In this document: positions 36,721 to 47,700 of the stretch, piece after piece
How the letters are laid out: the number at the start of each line of letters is the position of its first letter
Position numbering within the stretch: the first letter of the stretch is position 1
Origin: Vitis vinifera
Lineage: Eukaryota > Streptophyta > Magnoliopsida > Vitales > Vitaceae
NCBI RefSeq assembly: GCF_030704535.1
Contig: NC_081817.1
Coordinates: forward strand, 1,069,001 to 1,133,000
DNA length: 64,000 bases
Reading direction: 5' to 3'
Made by a program: the position numbers and the translations under genes
The notes under the pieces: generated by a model
Database searches by the model: none
What the model saw: only the letters and a program-made list of their open reading frames with translations
What the model was told of the DNA's origin: nothing

Positions 36721-37910
36721 CTGAACTGCGACTCTGTTACCGACCCCATTGCTAGGACCCAAAAAGCTAGATTGTGAGCCTAGGACCATGATCTACCCTT
36801 GATCTGTTTACCAGTATACTCTGGAGGACCATCACATCCAATCATCCCAAGCAGCGATTGTTTTTCAAAGAAACCAGGAACAATAACCATCCAAGCGGTA
36901 TAGGATAATTGTTTTATGTTATCGAGAATAAAAACATATTTAATAACTGAAAATTTGAAAATAGTTTTTTACTTTTAAAAATAGAAAAACGAAAAAATAG
37001 AAAAAATTTTTAGAGAATATCTTTTACTTTTTTTTAGTTGTTTTTATTTATCTTTTTTTTAAAATAATTTTAATAAATAATTATATAAATATAGAAAATA
37101 ATTAAAAATAAAAATATAAAAATTATTTTTAAAACCATAAAAAATAAATTAAAAACATTTAAACTTCTCAAATAGATTTTTTTTTTTTTACAAAAACTGT
37201 TCTATAAAGAACACTTCTCAGAGCTTAGTGTCTATGTGGCATTGTAGAAACCCGAAAGCTCTGTCATTAGTAACCTTTTTTGGTTGTAGAACCTTGAACT
37301 TGCTGAGTCTAGGCTTGTTGCATCATCCATGGTTTTGCATAAACCTTTTATACTTGACAAGGACACCATTGATTATTGTGGAAAGCCTCCCTCCATGTGT
37401 CCTTTCCAAGTTTAAGATCCTTTGATCGTCTAAGGTAAGTAAATAATCCATCTAGGATCAATCCATTTAGGCTAAGATAAACCTGTAAGAGGAAAAATAG
37501 ATTTCTTTATTTCCTAATGCCAAATGAAATAGATAGACCAAACCGACTAAGACTTTCAGACAAACAAACCAACCCAGTCGAAAATTCCAAGCATTGGACA
37601 GATGATTAATCACACCTAATACCTGAACGATAATTTAGACGATATTTACACCCAAAAATCAATATCAATCAGTCGTTATACGCAATTAGTGACACTGACA
37701 AACGTAAATGTACAGTCAACGACATGGTCTAATATTCTTACACGATAGCCAACAAATGACACAAATTTGCAGCTCTTATTTGATATGATTGCTCAGTTCG
37801 CATTGAGATGATGATGTTGACTACCTTATTAAGGCTTAGTATCCGTCACGACAACGATCATCAACGCAAGAAAGGTATGAATGCACAATGACGTTATATG
37901 TTCTATAAAA

Positions 37911-38017
37911 ATCCTTGAAAAACATGAAAAATGTACATATGCATATAATCAATTAAAAATAAAAATCCCTTGAAAAACATGAAAAAGGTACACATGCATA
38001 TAATCAATTAAAAAAGT
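37911..38017. repeat. 54-base tandem repeat, two units
   Basis: Units begin ATCC(C)TTGAAAAACATGAAA and continue through GCATATAATCAATTAAAAA. They differ at a few positions. Noncoding. Confidence 0.85.
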
Positions 38018-38422
38018 TGAATTCACTCTTACTAAATCCTGACGACTTAAGCAAGGAGGTGTCCGAACCACCCACCTAGACATCCTTTCAAGGAAAAAAG
38101 TCTATCTGACTTTCATGAAACTACACTGACCCGGATCAAGTTGGCACAACATCAACGATAATGGCCATCGTCTAGGTCTTCCAGCTGCATTTTAATGACT
38201 AAAAAATCAGCCTATTAAGAGGAAAAGCTCTAAGAATTGAAGCATTACCAGCACAGGACACACACGACGCCAAAACAGTCGATAGTGACTTTGTCTTTTC
38301 TGCAGGGCTAGTAAATGCTCCTCATGTGAACAAGAATACCCAGGAATCAAGCCAACCCAGTCCTCCCATCCTTACATATTTTATGCAAAAGGAAATGGGG
38401 TCTGATTCCACCTGTCCCCACC

Positions 38423-38428
38423 CACGTG
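38423..38428. promoter_or_regulatory. G-box upstream of the inhibitor gene
   Basis: Palindromic CACGTG about 100 bases upstream of the start codon. G-boxes occur in wound- and jasmonate-induced proteinase inhibitor promoters. The second copy's promoter reads CCACCTG at the equivalent place and has lost it. Confidence 0.4.
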
Positions 38429-38529
38429 AATCTATGACAACTGTTTCAATATTCGGACACCTATCTATCTCTATACATAGCCATTCTCGGAAGCTCATCC
38501 CGAGCTGATCCACAAGCAATTTGCTCTGA

Positions 38530-38909
38530 ATGTCAGGACCTCATTGCTTTGGTAAGGGGTTTTTTTTCTGTCTCTACTTTCTGAAACTGCTTGCCCTTCT
38601 GTTTGAAGGGTCATGTTTTGTTCATAAATCTATGAATTCATGTTCATTTTCTTTGTCTGAATTGAAGGTTTTACTTGTTACTGAGGTGGGTTTTTGTGGG
38701 GTTTTGCAGGGAAGCAGGCTTGGCCTGAATTGTTGGGAGAGAAGGCTGAAGTAGCAAAAGAGACAATTGAAAGGGAGAACCCTTCGGTGAGAGCCAGGTT
38801 TATCAAGCAGGGACACTACAGAACTATGGACTACCGCTGTGATCGAGTCTGGGTTTGGACTACTGAAGGCCAAACAGGGGTGGTTGTAGAGGTCCCAAAG
38901 GTTGGCTAG
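38530..38909 (+). CDS. potato inhibitor I family serine protease inhibitor
   Basis: Small inhibitor of subtilisin/chymotrypsin-like serine proteases, used in defence against insects and pathogens. Exons 38530-38551 and 38710-38909 (donor GTAAGG, acceptor TTGCAG) join to encode 73 residues. The N-terminus MSGPHCFGKQAWPELLG and the core AKETIERENP are classic for the family. The reactive loop reads TMDYRCDRVWVW, giving a predicted P1-P1' of Met47-Asp48. Cys6 and Cys51 are spaced as in squash trypsin inhibitor V, where they form a disulfide. There is no signal peptide, so a cytosolic or vacuolar location is more likely than secreted. A broken paralogue follows at 39520-40469 and a remnant lies at 43776. 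Confidence 0.92.
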
Positions 38910-39519
38910 TTGGAAATCCTCTGTAAAGGGAGATGAGTAATCAGCTATATTCTGAATAAATGAACAATATTATGTAGCATCTCTGGTGCCATACATATAC
39001 TTTTCATTCAAATGGTTTGGTTTTGGTTAATTTGGAACTCATTAACAAATCATCGAAGTTCTTTCTCCAAATGGATATAAATCCAAAGGACAGAACTCCA
39101 TACTTCTCTATCATAAACAATCAGCTGTTCTCTCCGTCTATCAAGAGGAAATTCTCTGCTAGTTCAGAGCATTTCCAGCCCTGGAACCACACCCCAACTT
39201 CCACCACCAAGAGAAAAAAAAGACCATATTGAAGGAAGAAACAAATGTTAAGCCAAATAAACCTATAAAATGCTCCGAATACAGACAAGAAGTCCAACAA
39301 TGAAGACAAGGCAGCTTATATCACCTTCATCGCCCAACATACAAAGTGGGGTTTGGAGTCTGATCCCACCTGTCCTAAATCAAACCCAATCCACCTGAAA
39401 CTATGCCAACATTTTCAATATTGAATCACTTGTAACCCGTATATGTAGGTGTGAATAGCCATGGAACCAATATGACAAAACCATCCTAAGCTGATCCATA
39501 AACTCTTCACTCATACACA

Positions 39520-40469
39520 ATGATGGAAGGACCTCATTGCCTTGGTGAGGGTTTGCCTTCACTACTTTCTGAAACTGCTTGCCCTTCTATTTAGTGGATC
39601 ATATTTGTCTGAATTGAAGGTTTTGCTTCTTAATTACTAGTTTTGGTCATGGCGTATGAGGTGGGTTGTTGTGGAGTGTTTTTGTAGGGAAGCAAGTGTG
39701 GCCTGAATTGGTGGAAGTAGGGTGCAACTTGGGTCATTTGACCCGGCCCAACCTGATGTTTGGGTAGGCTTGGTGGGCTTCACTACTCATGTTGGGCTTA
39801 AGTTAGGTTTTTCTAACTCAGCTCAATTTGGATTGGGTTTGAAATAAGGTTCAAACAACACAAACTTAACCCGAGTTTGATTTAATGTTTTTTTATAATA
39901 TTTATAATATATATTATCATAGTAATATTAATTTCCTTTTTAGATTTTATTTAAAAAATATCAAATTATATTACATTATATACTTCATTTCTTTTTTTAA
40001 GAAGATACATAATTTTTTTTTATTTTGAAATTTTGTTTTATTTATTATTTAAATTTTTATATAAATATATAGAAACAAATTTTAAAAAATATTATAGATA
40101 AATTTTGAATTATAGGACTTGATCAACCCAACCAATTTGAATTTAACTTAAGCTTAGAGAAATGAAACTATGTTAGGCTTGAGTTGAACGCTTTGGGTTA
40201 GAGGATGAGTTGGATTCGGGTTTATTGTTACTTAATCCGGGTTGGGCTTGGGTTAGCCATCACCGACCAACCCAACCAAGTTGCAGCCTTTGGTGGGAGA
40301 GACATCTGAAGTAGCAAAAGTGACAATTGAAAGGGAGAATCCTTTAGTGAAAGCCAAGTTAATAAAGCAAGGACACTACACAGCTATGGACTCTGGCTGT
40401 GATCGAGTCTGGGTTTGGACTACTGAAGGCCAAACAGGAGTGGTTGTAGAGGTTCCAAGGGTTGGCTAG
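39520..40469 (+). pseudogene. second potato inhibitor I copy, disrupted by a MITE
   Basis: Exon 1 (39520-39544, starting ATGATG) and the start of exon 2 (from 39688, reading GKQVWPELVE) are intact with good splice signals. A 574-base element then interrupts codons for the WPELVG segment. The rest of the ORF resumes at 40292 and runs in frame to the TAG at 40467-40469, including ERENPLVKAKLIKQGHY and the loop AMDSGCDRVWVW. Removing the insert restores a continuous frame, so the insertion, not point decay, is the main lesion. The P2 residue differs from the intact copy (Ala for Thr). Confidence 0.85.
39718..40291. mobile_element. hAT-like MITE in the inhibitor pseudogene
   Basis: Ends are imperfect inverted repeats: left TAGGGTGCAACTTGGG, right AAGTTGCAGCC(TT). 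The flanks GGTGGAAG (39710-39717) and GGTGGGAG (40292-40299) form an 8-base target duplication with one mismatch, as expected for hAT transposition. The ends are rich in CAACCCAACC/GGGTTGGGCT repeats and the middle is AT-rich. No transposase, so non-autonomous. Confidence 0.7.
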
Positions 40470-40721
40470 CTGGAAATCCAACTTTAACTTCAGTTTTTCT
40501 GATCGATATTCACCTAATATATCTGAATGCCTAATATCTGGTGCCATCACACATCCTGAACAAACCAATCTCAGGCCTTAATGTACCTGCAGGCGGTGAT
40601 GGAGCTATATATCGCGTAGTTTATGAAGAAAAGCGACCACAAACAAATGGATTTCATGCTGTTGTGAGTGTTATGTTTTTGAGGTTCCATTTTGTTAAGA
40701 GCGCCCGGAAAACACAGGAAT

Positions 40722-40985
40722 AAAACGACATTGTTTCCGTGGGAATGAAGCTGTACTCAAAACCACGTTGCTTCGTGCAGGTCTAGACGTGTCAGGTCCA
40801 AGTCCGAGAGTAATGCTCGAAACCACATGCAGCTCCACACTCCCGATCTTCTTCTTCTTCTTCTTCCTTGCTCGTATCCTACTTCCTATCACCCCCATGC
40901 GCACGATAGCCTCCACCGCCGCTGCTGTGGCTCGGAATCGTTGCTTTCTCCCCTTCAAATGCCTCACTGAATCAGAGGTTTATTA
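40722..40985 (+). pseudogene. displaced copy of the SNX2 leader region
   Basis: Collinear with 44390-44690 just upstream of the SNX2 start. Shared blocks include AACGAC.., CAGACGTGTCAGG/CTAGACGTGTCAGG, CCACATGCAGCTCCAC, a (CTT)n tract, GCGCACGATAGCCTC and GGCTCGGAAT. The SNX2 coding sequence does not follow, so it is a promoter/leader fragment only. It starts about 250 bases after the inhibitor pseudogene, mirroring the order inhibitor remnant then leader at 43.8-44.7 kb. Confidence 0.8.
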
Positions 40986-41670
40986 TGAGTAAACAACCAG
41001 CTTGTTTCCATATCGATCAGTATCTGAAAAACGTAGCTTATGAAGAAATGAAACTCTACAGATATATTAATGGAAAACCTTTGAATAAAAACCAGAAGAA
41101 ATGCCTCACTTCTACTGGGCTATCACCGGGAAATGCTGTCTGAGTTCAGAGCATTTCTAAGGAAAAGCTGATAGTAAATGAAAAAACGAATACAACCCTT
41201 AGTAGTTGACACCTACAATACAAAAATCACCTAATATGCAAAGGTCAGTAGGGTGTGAACCACCTCTCCTAAGTCCTAACCCCATGGGAAGGTGTTTGTA
41301 TAGAACCTGAAGGACAAAGTCCCCAGTACTGATTTCTTGAACTTTGTATGTATCTCAATTAGACAAATAATAGGATCATTATACTTAAAAAATGATGTTA
41401 AACACAAATAATAAGATTAAGGTGCAAAGCAATGAGGTCGAGATCATGGTATATACAAAGAGATCAGACCAAAATGCCTATGAGGTGTGACTTGCTTAAT
41501 CAGTTTTCAAGATGTGTATTTCAAAGTCATATACCCTTGAATGAATATGGTATCAAAGCGGGGGTGACATTTGGCCCAACAATTCATTAATGACATTGTT
41601 GATTAGGGTGAGAAATCACACAATAATTAGGGAGAAAAACTCTCAATATGACAAAGGTAAGAGATCTTAT

Positions 41671-42090
41671 TTGGGATAGCAATGGGACGAGTTTTCTCAG
41701 GTACCTACATCGCCCCATCCCGCCCCTACCCTAATGGGACGGGTTTCAATTTTAGCTAAACGGGTTTGGGACGGGTTTTAATTTTTTTTTTTTAAACCCG
41801 GGACGGGTTTGGGTATTGCTTTATCTCGTCCCATCCTAATTATATATAAAATTAAATTTTAAAATTAAATTAAATTAATTTTTATTTTACTATTTTTAAT
41901 ATATAAATAATAAAAAAATTAGTAAAATAAGTAGTAAAAAAATATAATAATTTAATTATTTATAAAATATATTTATTTTAATGTAATTAAAAAACTTAAA
42001 AGTAAATTTTTTTTTTTTTAAAAAAAAAAGTTAAATGGGACGGGGTTGGGATGGGTGACCCGTCCCAAACCAATCTTGTTGCCATCCCTA
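41671..42090. mobile_element. hAT-like MITE, 420 bases
   Basis: Terminal inverted repeats TTGGGATAGCAATGGGAC and, at the right end in reverse complement, TAGGGATGGCAACAAGAT. The 8-base flanks GATCTTAT (41663-41670) and GATTTTAT (42091-42098) differ at one base. Subterminal GGGACGGGTTT repeats occur in both orientations. No coding capacity. Confidence 0.75.
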
Positions 42091-42646
42091 GATTTTATAT
42101 TAGTTAACTAAAGAGCCTAATAGCATTGTTAGCTTGGATCTCATCTAGTTAAGGAGAAAAAAAATCTTAATACTATATAATAGAGTGTGGAATGACAATA
42201 TCTATAAGAAATGAATGATAATTAGAATAAATATGTGTAAATTTGCGGTCCAATTTATTCCTCTTAATTGAGATTATAGTTCTTAATTACTAGTTTTTAC
42301 TAAAGATGATATGAGATGGAGATTATAATTCTTAATTAATGGGTTGCCTATTTACGTTTGCTTTTGCTATGGCATTTGGAAAGGTGAGATGGAATCGGCA
42401 ACCAACCATCTCAAAGAAGTGCCAAGGGATTTCCTTATTAGCGAAAATCCTTAATCAACTAAAAACATTTGTCCCTTCGAAATTTTCATGGTATCTAAAT
42501 TTATATTTTTAAATTACTTAATTGTGGAAATTAATTTATGGATATTATAATATTAAAAGTTGTGAATATTCCAAGGCTATTTGAAAATAGGAATAGATAT
42601 AAATAAATACGAGTTAAATAAAAAAATAATGGAAAAACAAAAAATT

Positions 42647-43046
42647 AAGGGTTTGTTTAATAACTGTTTTTTAAAACAATGATCAAAAATAGTTTTTTAG
42701 AATAATTTTTTAAAATTGTTCTCGATTTTGGTAAAATAAAAGTCTATTTGGAAGTTTAAAATGTTTTTAATATTTTTAAATGTATTTTAAAAATATTTTT
42801 TATATTTAGTGTTTTATTTTTAATCATTTTATATGTTTGTATAATTATTTCTTAAAACAACCCAAAAAATAAGTCTAAATAATTGAAAATAATTAAAAAA
42901 TATTTTTTTAAAAGCACTATGTTTTCTATTCTTAAAAACATAAAACATAAAACATAAAATAGTTTTTGGTTATTAAACATATTTTTTGTATTTTTTGTTT
43001 TATAGAACAAAAAATAGTTTTAAAAAACAATTCTCAAACAAACCTT
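42647..43046. mobile_element. AT-rich MITE, best-preserved family member
   Basis: Left end AAGGGTTTGTTTAATAACTG. The right end in reverse complement, AAGGTTTGTTTGAGAATTG, gives a clear terminal inverted repeat that continues into TTTTTTAAAAC. Interior AT-rich. Same family as 1106, 4590, 30936, 34713 and (reversed) 36905. Confidence 0.6.
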
Positions 43047-43304
43047 AAATCATTGCATTAAGAGGGTTTCCATTTTCATTTTTCTTACCTTCCCTTTTCT
43101 ACCACTAATAATTTTGAAAATGTAAAACTATATATATATAAAAAAATGTGCTGTCATACTCCTCATTCTCTTGTACTAAACATTACATCAATGAAATAAA
43201 GAGAATTCTCTATCAAGACAAAGCAATTTAAATGAAACTTATCACTCAATACCTAAAACTAAGTCAAGTGAAAGCTATCATAATCTATGAGTGTATATAT
43301 ACTC

Positions 43305-43340
43305 ATATGATATGATATGATATGATATAATATGATATAT
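43305..43340. repeat. (ATATG)n-type microsatellite
   Basis: About six imperfect copies of a five-base ATATG/TGATA unit. Confidence 0.85.
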
Positions 43341-43599
43341 TATAGGACACTCACAAAACCACTCTCATATCATCTTCAAGAACTTTGTTCTTACACAAGG
43401 AAGAACCTTCCTTGGTAAGACTTGGTCTTGGTTCCTTCAAGCAACTCAGCCTTCTGAAGTACCATTCCAAGAGAATAACTCGGTATACGAGACTTAGAAG
43501 AAAAAGGCTCTTAGTGTCATACTCTCAAGCCATTATTTGTAAAAATTAGGTTTAAAAAAATAAATAATTTTGATATATTATTTTAAACCCATTTCACTT

Positions 43600-43604
<5 letters not shown>

Positions 43605-43641
<37 letters not shown>
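43605..43641. repeat. (TA)n microsatellite
   Basis: About 18 TA units, flanked by T runs. Confidence 0.95.
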
Positions 43642-43649
<8 letters not shown>

Positions 43650-43775
43650 TTTATATATACAAATTAAATAATTTAAAATTTTAATAAAATCAAATATAAG
43701 AATATAATTTAAATCAATTTTTTTTTCCTTTCCCATACTTTTTTAAAACCAAACATGACTTCAAGTTTTATAATA

Positions 43776-43860
43776 GCAAAGCTAATAAATCAAAATTGAG
43801 CCAAAACTATGGACTATTGTTGAGATCAAGTTGGAGGCATTCCCTTGGTTGGCTGGCTAG
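43776..43860 (+). pseudogene. remnant of a third potato inhibitor I copy
   Basis: GCAAAGCTAATAAATCA, then AACTATGGACTATTG.TGAGATCAAG, and finally GGTTGGCTGGCTAGAAATC match the 3' half of the intact inhibitor (GCCAGGTTTATCAAGCA, AACTATGGACTACCGCTGTG, GGTTGGCTAGTTGGAAATC). An internal deletion of about 40 bases removes the VWVWTTEGQTG region. It lies about 530 bases before the SNX2 leader. Confidence 0.7.
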
Positions 43861-44777
43861 AAATCTCATCATTATTTTGAATATATAAATTAGCTTCTCT
43901 CCATATTAGGTTACTTCTTGCATAAGTAAAATAAAGTTTCTAAATTAAATAATATTTATTTTGGCGTTCATATTAAGTTTCTTTTTAAATTATACATTCT
44001 TTAAATGAAACTAATAAAATATGGAATAAATTAATATTAAACTTAAAAAAGAATTTTTGACTTTTAAAAACCGTTCCAAACATGACCTTAGTTGACAAGC
44101 ACATCATATTAGTTGTTTAAAAATATTGAAAATAATATTTATTATATTTAATTAATTTTTTTACATTTGCTTTTTTTTTTATAAGTAAATTAATTAAAAG
44201 ATAATCTACATTAATTAAACAGTTCTGAATTTGTTACTCCAAACATCCATATTAATGTAACATAAAATATTCATTTTTTAAAAATAAATTATATTGGAAA
44301 AGAAAAGAAAAAAGGACTGCTGACAAATCTTGGAGGAATTTGGAGAGGGAAACATCTTCCAACTGAAAACCGCGTGAAAGCAATGGACTTAAACGACGCC
44401 GTTTCCATGGAAAATGGAGCGAGTCAAGTGCTCAAAACGACGTCGCTTCGTACTGGTCCAGACGTGTCAGGTTCAAGTTTTGAAAGCTTGCAAGTGTCTC
44501 AAAAATACTGTTGGCTCACTCGCTCGCCGTTTCCCGAACCCACATGCAGCTCCACCCTCCACTCTTCTTCTTCTTCTTCTTCTTCCTGGCACGTATCCCA
44601 CTCCCCATCACCGCCCCCTGCGCACGATAGCCTCTGCCGTGGCAGCGGCTCGGAATTGTCGCTTCCTTGCCTTCAAATCTTTTCCTGAAACTTTCTATTT
44701 CTTCACAGAATGAGAACGACGTGAATTCCAAATTAAGATTTCCTTTTCCTTTCTTTGGTTTGAATTTTTGAATAAAG

Positions 44778-47700
44778 ATGATGGGCTATGAGAATCAGGG
44801 CTATGAAGAAGCCCATCTCTACGCGTCCCGAGAAGAGATGGAGACTCTCGTCCTCGACGAGCCATCCAACGGCCACCATCTCTCCGATCACCGTAGCATC
44901 GTGTCTCTTCATGAGGCGCACCACACCCTATCTCCGCCTGCTGCCGTAATCTCAGCCGTGGATGATCCTTTGGTCTCGTCATCCTCCACGTCGTCCGTAG
45001 ACCACAAAAACCCTAATCTACCGTTCAATTCGTTTCTAGAACCTCCCTCCTATGCCGACGTGATTTTCAATTCCTTCGACGAATCCAACGGCGACACCAA
45101 CGGCCACGAAAGCCCCAAATCGTTGCCGAGATCGGCTTCGTCGAATTCCGATTACTTGAACATTTCAGTTACGGAGCCTCACAGAGAGCAAGAGATGTCA
45201 AATTCGCTTGTTCCCGGTGGAAACACGTATGTGACGTATCTGATCACGACAAGGACGAACCTGCCGGATTTCGGTGGTCCCGGATCGGAGTTCAGCGTCC
45301 GACGGCGGTTCAAAGACGTAGTGACATTGTCTGATCGGATGTCGGAGTCGTACAGGGGGTTCTTCATCCCTGTGAGGCCAGACAAGAGTGTTGTCGAGAG
45401 TCAGGTGATGCAAAAGCAAGAATTCGTGGAGCAGAGAAGATCGGCATTGGAGAAGTACTTGCGGAGATTAGCTGGGCACCCAATGATCAAGAAAAGCGAG
45501 GAGTTACGAGTATTTTTACGGGTGGATGGCAAGCTGCCATTGCCGCGAAGCACTGATGTGGCGTCGAGGATGTTGGATGGGGCAGTGAAGCTTCCAAAAC
45601 AGTTGTTTGGAGAATCAGTGGCCCCTGCAAATCCACAGGAGGTGATGCAGCCAGCTAAAGGTGGGAGGGACTTATTGAGGATTTTTAAGGAGTTGAAGCA
45701 GGCAGTTTCTAATGATTGGGGTGGCTCAAAACCACCAGTGGTGGAGGAAGATAAGGAGTTCTTGGAGAGGAAAGACAAGTTGATGGATTTTGAACAGCAA
45801 TTGAGTAATGTGTCTCAGCAGGTCGATTCTTGCACTATTTCTATTAGTTTGTATGGACATAGATTTCTATTTAAGCTTAATTTGAATCAATTTAAAATGC
45901 ACAGTCCCATGAAAATTAATTTTTTTCTGATGTAATTTAGACAGCATTTAGGGATACGAATCAGCATTTGGAATGTTGGTGTTGAAAACATTAAGCCAGC
46001 CAACAATACTCGATTATTATTATACTGATCACTTCTGCATGTGATCAATGCCAGCCCATCTATATAACTGATAATTAGTGTATCGATCACTTCTGCACGT
46101 GGCTGACACTAATCATCAATATAACTGATAATTAGTGTATGGGTTGGTCTGCAGGAGACATGATTATCATATTCAACTGTGTCCAACATCTCTTTGGATG
46201 CACAGAGAATAAGTGTGTCGATCTTTACTTGCAGAGTGTGCATAAGAAAAGATTTCTGCTTCTATGCTTAGGATCTTGTTTTATATGTTGCTTACTTCAC
46301 TCATTACTTGTGAGAATTTCCTTTTTATTTATAGAGCTTATTGTATGTTGCTTACTTCACTCACTCTTTTACTATATATGGTTATTTTGTATATGTACAT
46401 GCATACATACTCAAATGAGGATAGTTTGGTCGAATGTATTGTTCACAAACTTGCTACAGACTCACATTTATATTCGAGGAAGTTGCCATGTCAGACATGA
46501 CCTCCTATATCCTTGCTGGAATGCAGCTATGATATAGGATTGGTTTTTAGGATTTTGTGAAATGTAATTTTCACTGTCATTTTTCTATGATGACTTCCAA
46601 ATCTACCCTTATTTTTCAGTTATTTTTCTAGGGTGACTGACCTGTGATATCTAAACCTGTCCTACTTTTTGTTTGTGATTATTTATTTATTATCGAATGA
46701 AATTTAGTCAGTTTTCTGGTTTTTCAGGCTGAATCACTTGTAAAAGCTCAGCAAGATATTGGAGAGACTATGGGGGAGTTGGGGTTGGCATTTGTTAAGC
46801 TTACCAAGTTTGAGACGGAGGAAGCTTTGTATAACTCTCAGAGAGTTCGAGCTGCTGACATGAAAAATTTAGCAACTGCTTCTGTTAAAGCAAGCAGATT
46901 GTATAGGGAGTTAAATGCACAAACAGTCAAACATTTGGTAAGTTTCAGTAGTTTTGCTATAATGTGGTCCCAATATATCAAAAGTGTCAGAAAGCTATTT
47001 TTGACAACTATATTGTACTAGGGAACCTTCTTGATTTGTTCTGAATTGGAGTGAAACCTCTGGTCCACTGTCCTTTGAAGAATGTTTTGATATTTTGCTT
47101 ATTTTTGTTTGACATATATTGCAGGACACACTCCATGAATATCTTGGAGTGATGTTAGCTGTCAACAGTGCATTTTCAGACCGAGCAAGTGCTTTGTTAA
47201 CAGTACAAACTCTTTTATCTGAGTTATCTTCACTGCATACAAGGATTGAAAAGCTGGAAGCTGCTTCATCCAAAATATTTGGTGGAGACAGGTCCAGAAT
47301 TCGCAAAATAGAAGAGTTGAAAGAAACTCTGAAGGTTTCTGAGGATGCTAAAAATTGTGCAGTCAGAGAATATGAACAGATCAAGGTAACATCTTTTTTT
47401 CATGGTTTTCACCTTTGATTTTGAGGTTCATTGACCAATGGCTACCATGAGAAGATCAGTCTGAAGTTTCATTATGACCTTTTATAGGCTGCTTGGCTTT
47501 AACATGTACAAGATTTTATAAAAGTCAATCAGCTTCCTTGCAGTTAATAATGGTCAAATTTCCCAAATGGAAAAATGAGAAGAATCCTGTGAAATTAATA
47601 AACATGCTACACAGTTAAACAACCACAACAAACCCCTTTCCCTGCTCCTCTAAAAAGAAGTTGCAAATACTAATGAGCATGAAGACCTATGTTTGTTTTC

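Larger units (their letters stand above)
36721..38529. other. intergenic before the protease inhibitor gene
   Basis: An AT-rich stretch at about 36905-37200 resembles the MITE family in reverse orientation. The rest shows no gene. The last 300 bases contain the inhibitor promoter, with a G-box at 38423 and a TATACATA-like box at about 38472. Confidence 0.5.
40986..44389. other. intergenic, MITE-rich
   Basis: No intact gene. Sequence at about 41100-41300 is reminiscent of the inhibitor promoter (GTTCAGAGCATTTC, ACC.CTCCTAA). Two MITEs, two microsatellites and an inhibitor remnant are listed separately. The remainder is AT-rich. Confidence 0.5.

Noticed and set aside
44383-44688. Plus-strand open frame of about 100 codons upstream of SNX2 (possible uORF)
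   Set aside because: It lies in the leader with a (CTT)n-encoded Ser run; the transcription start is unknown and the displaced copy at 40.7 kb does not preserve the frame well.
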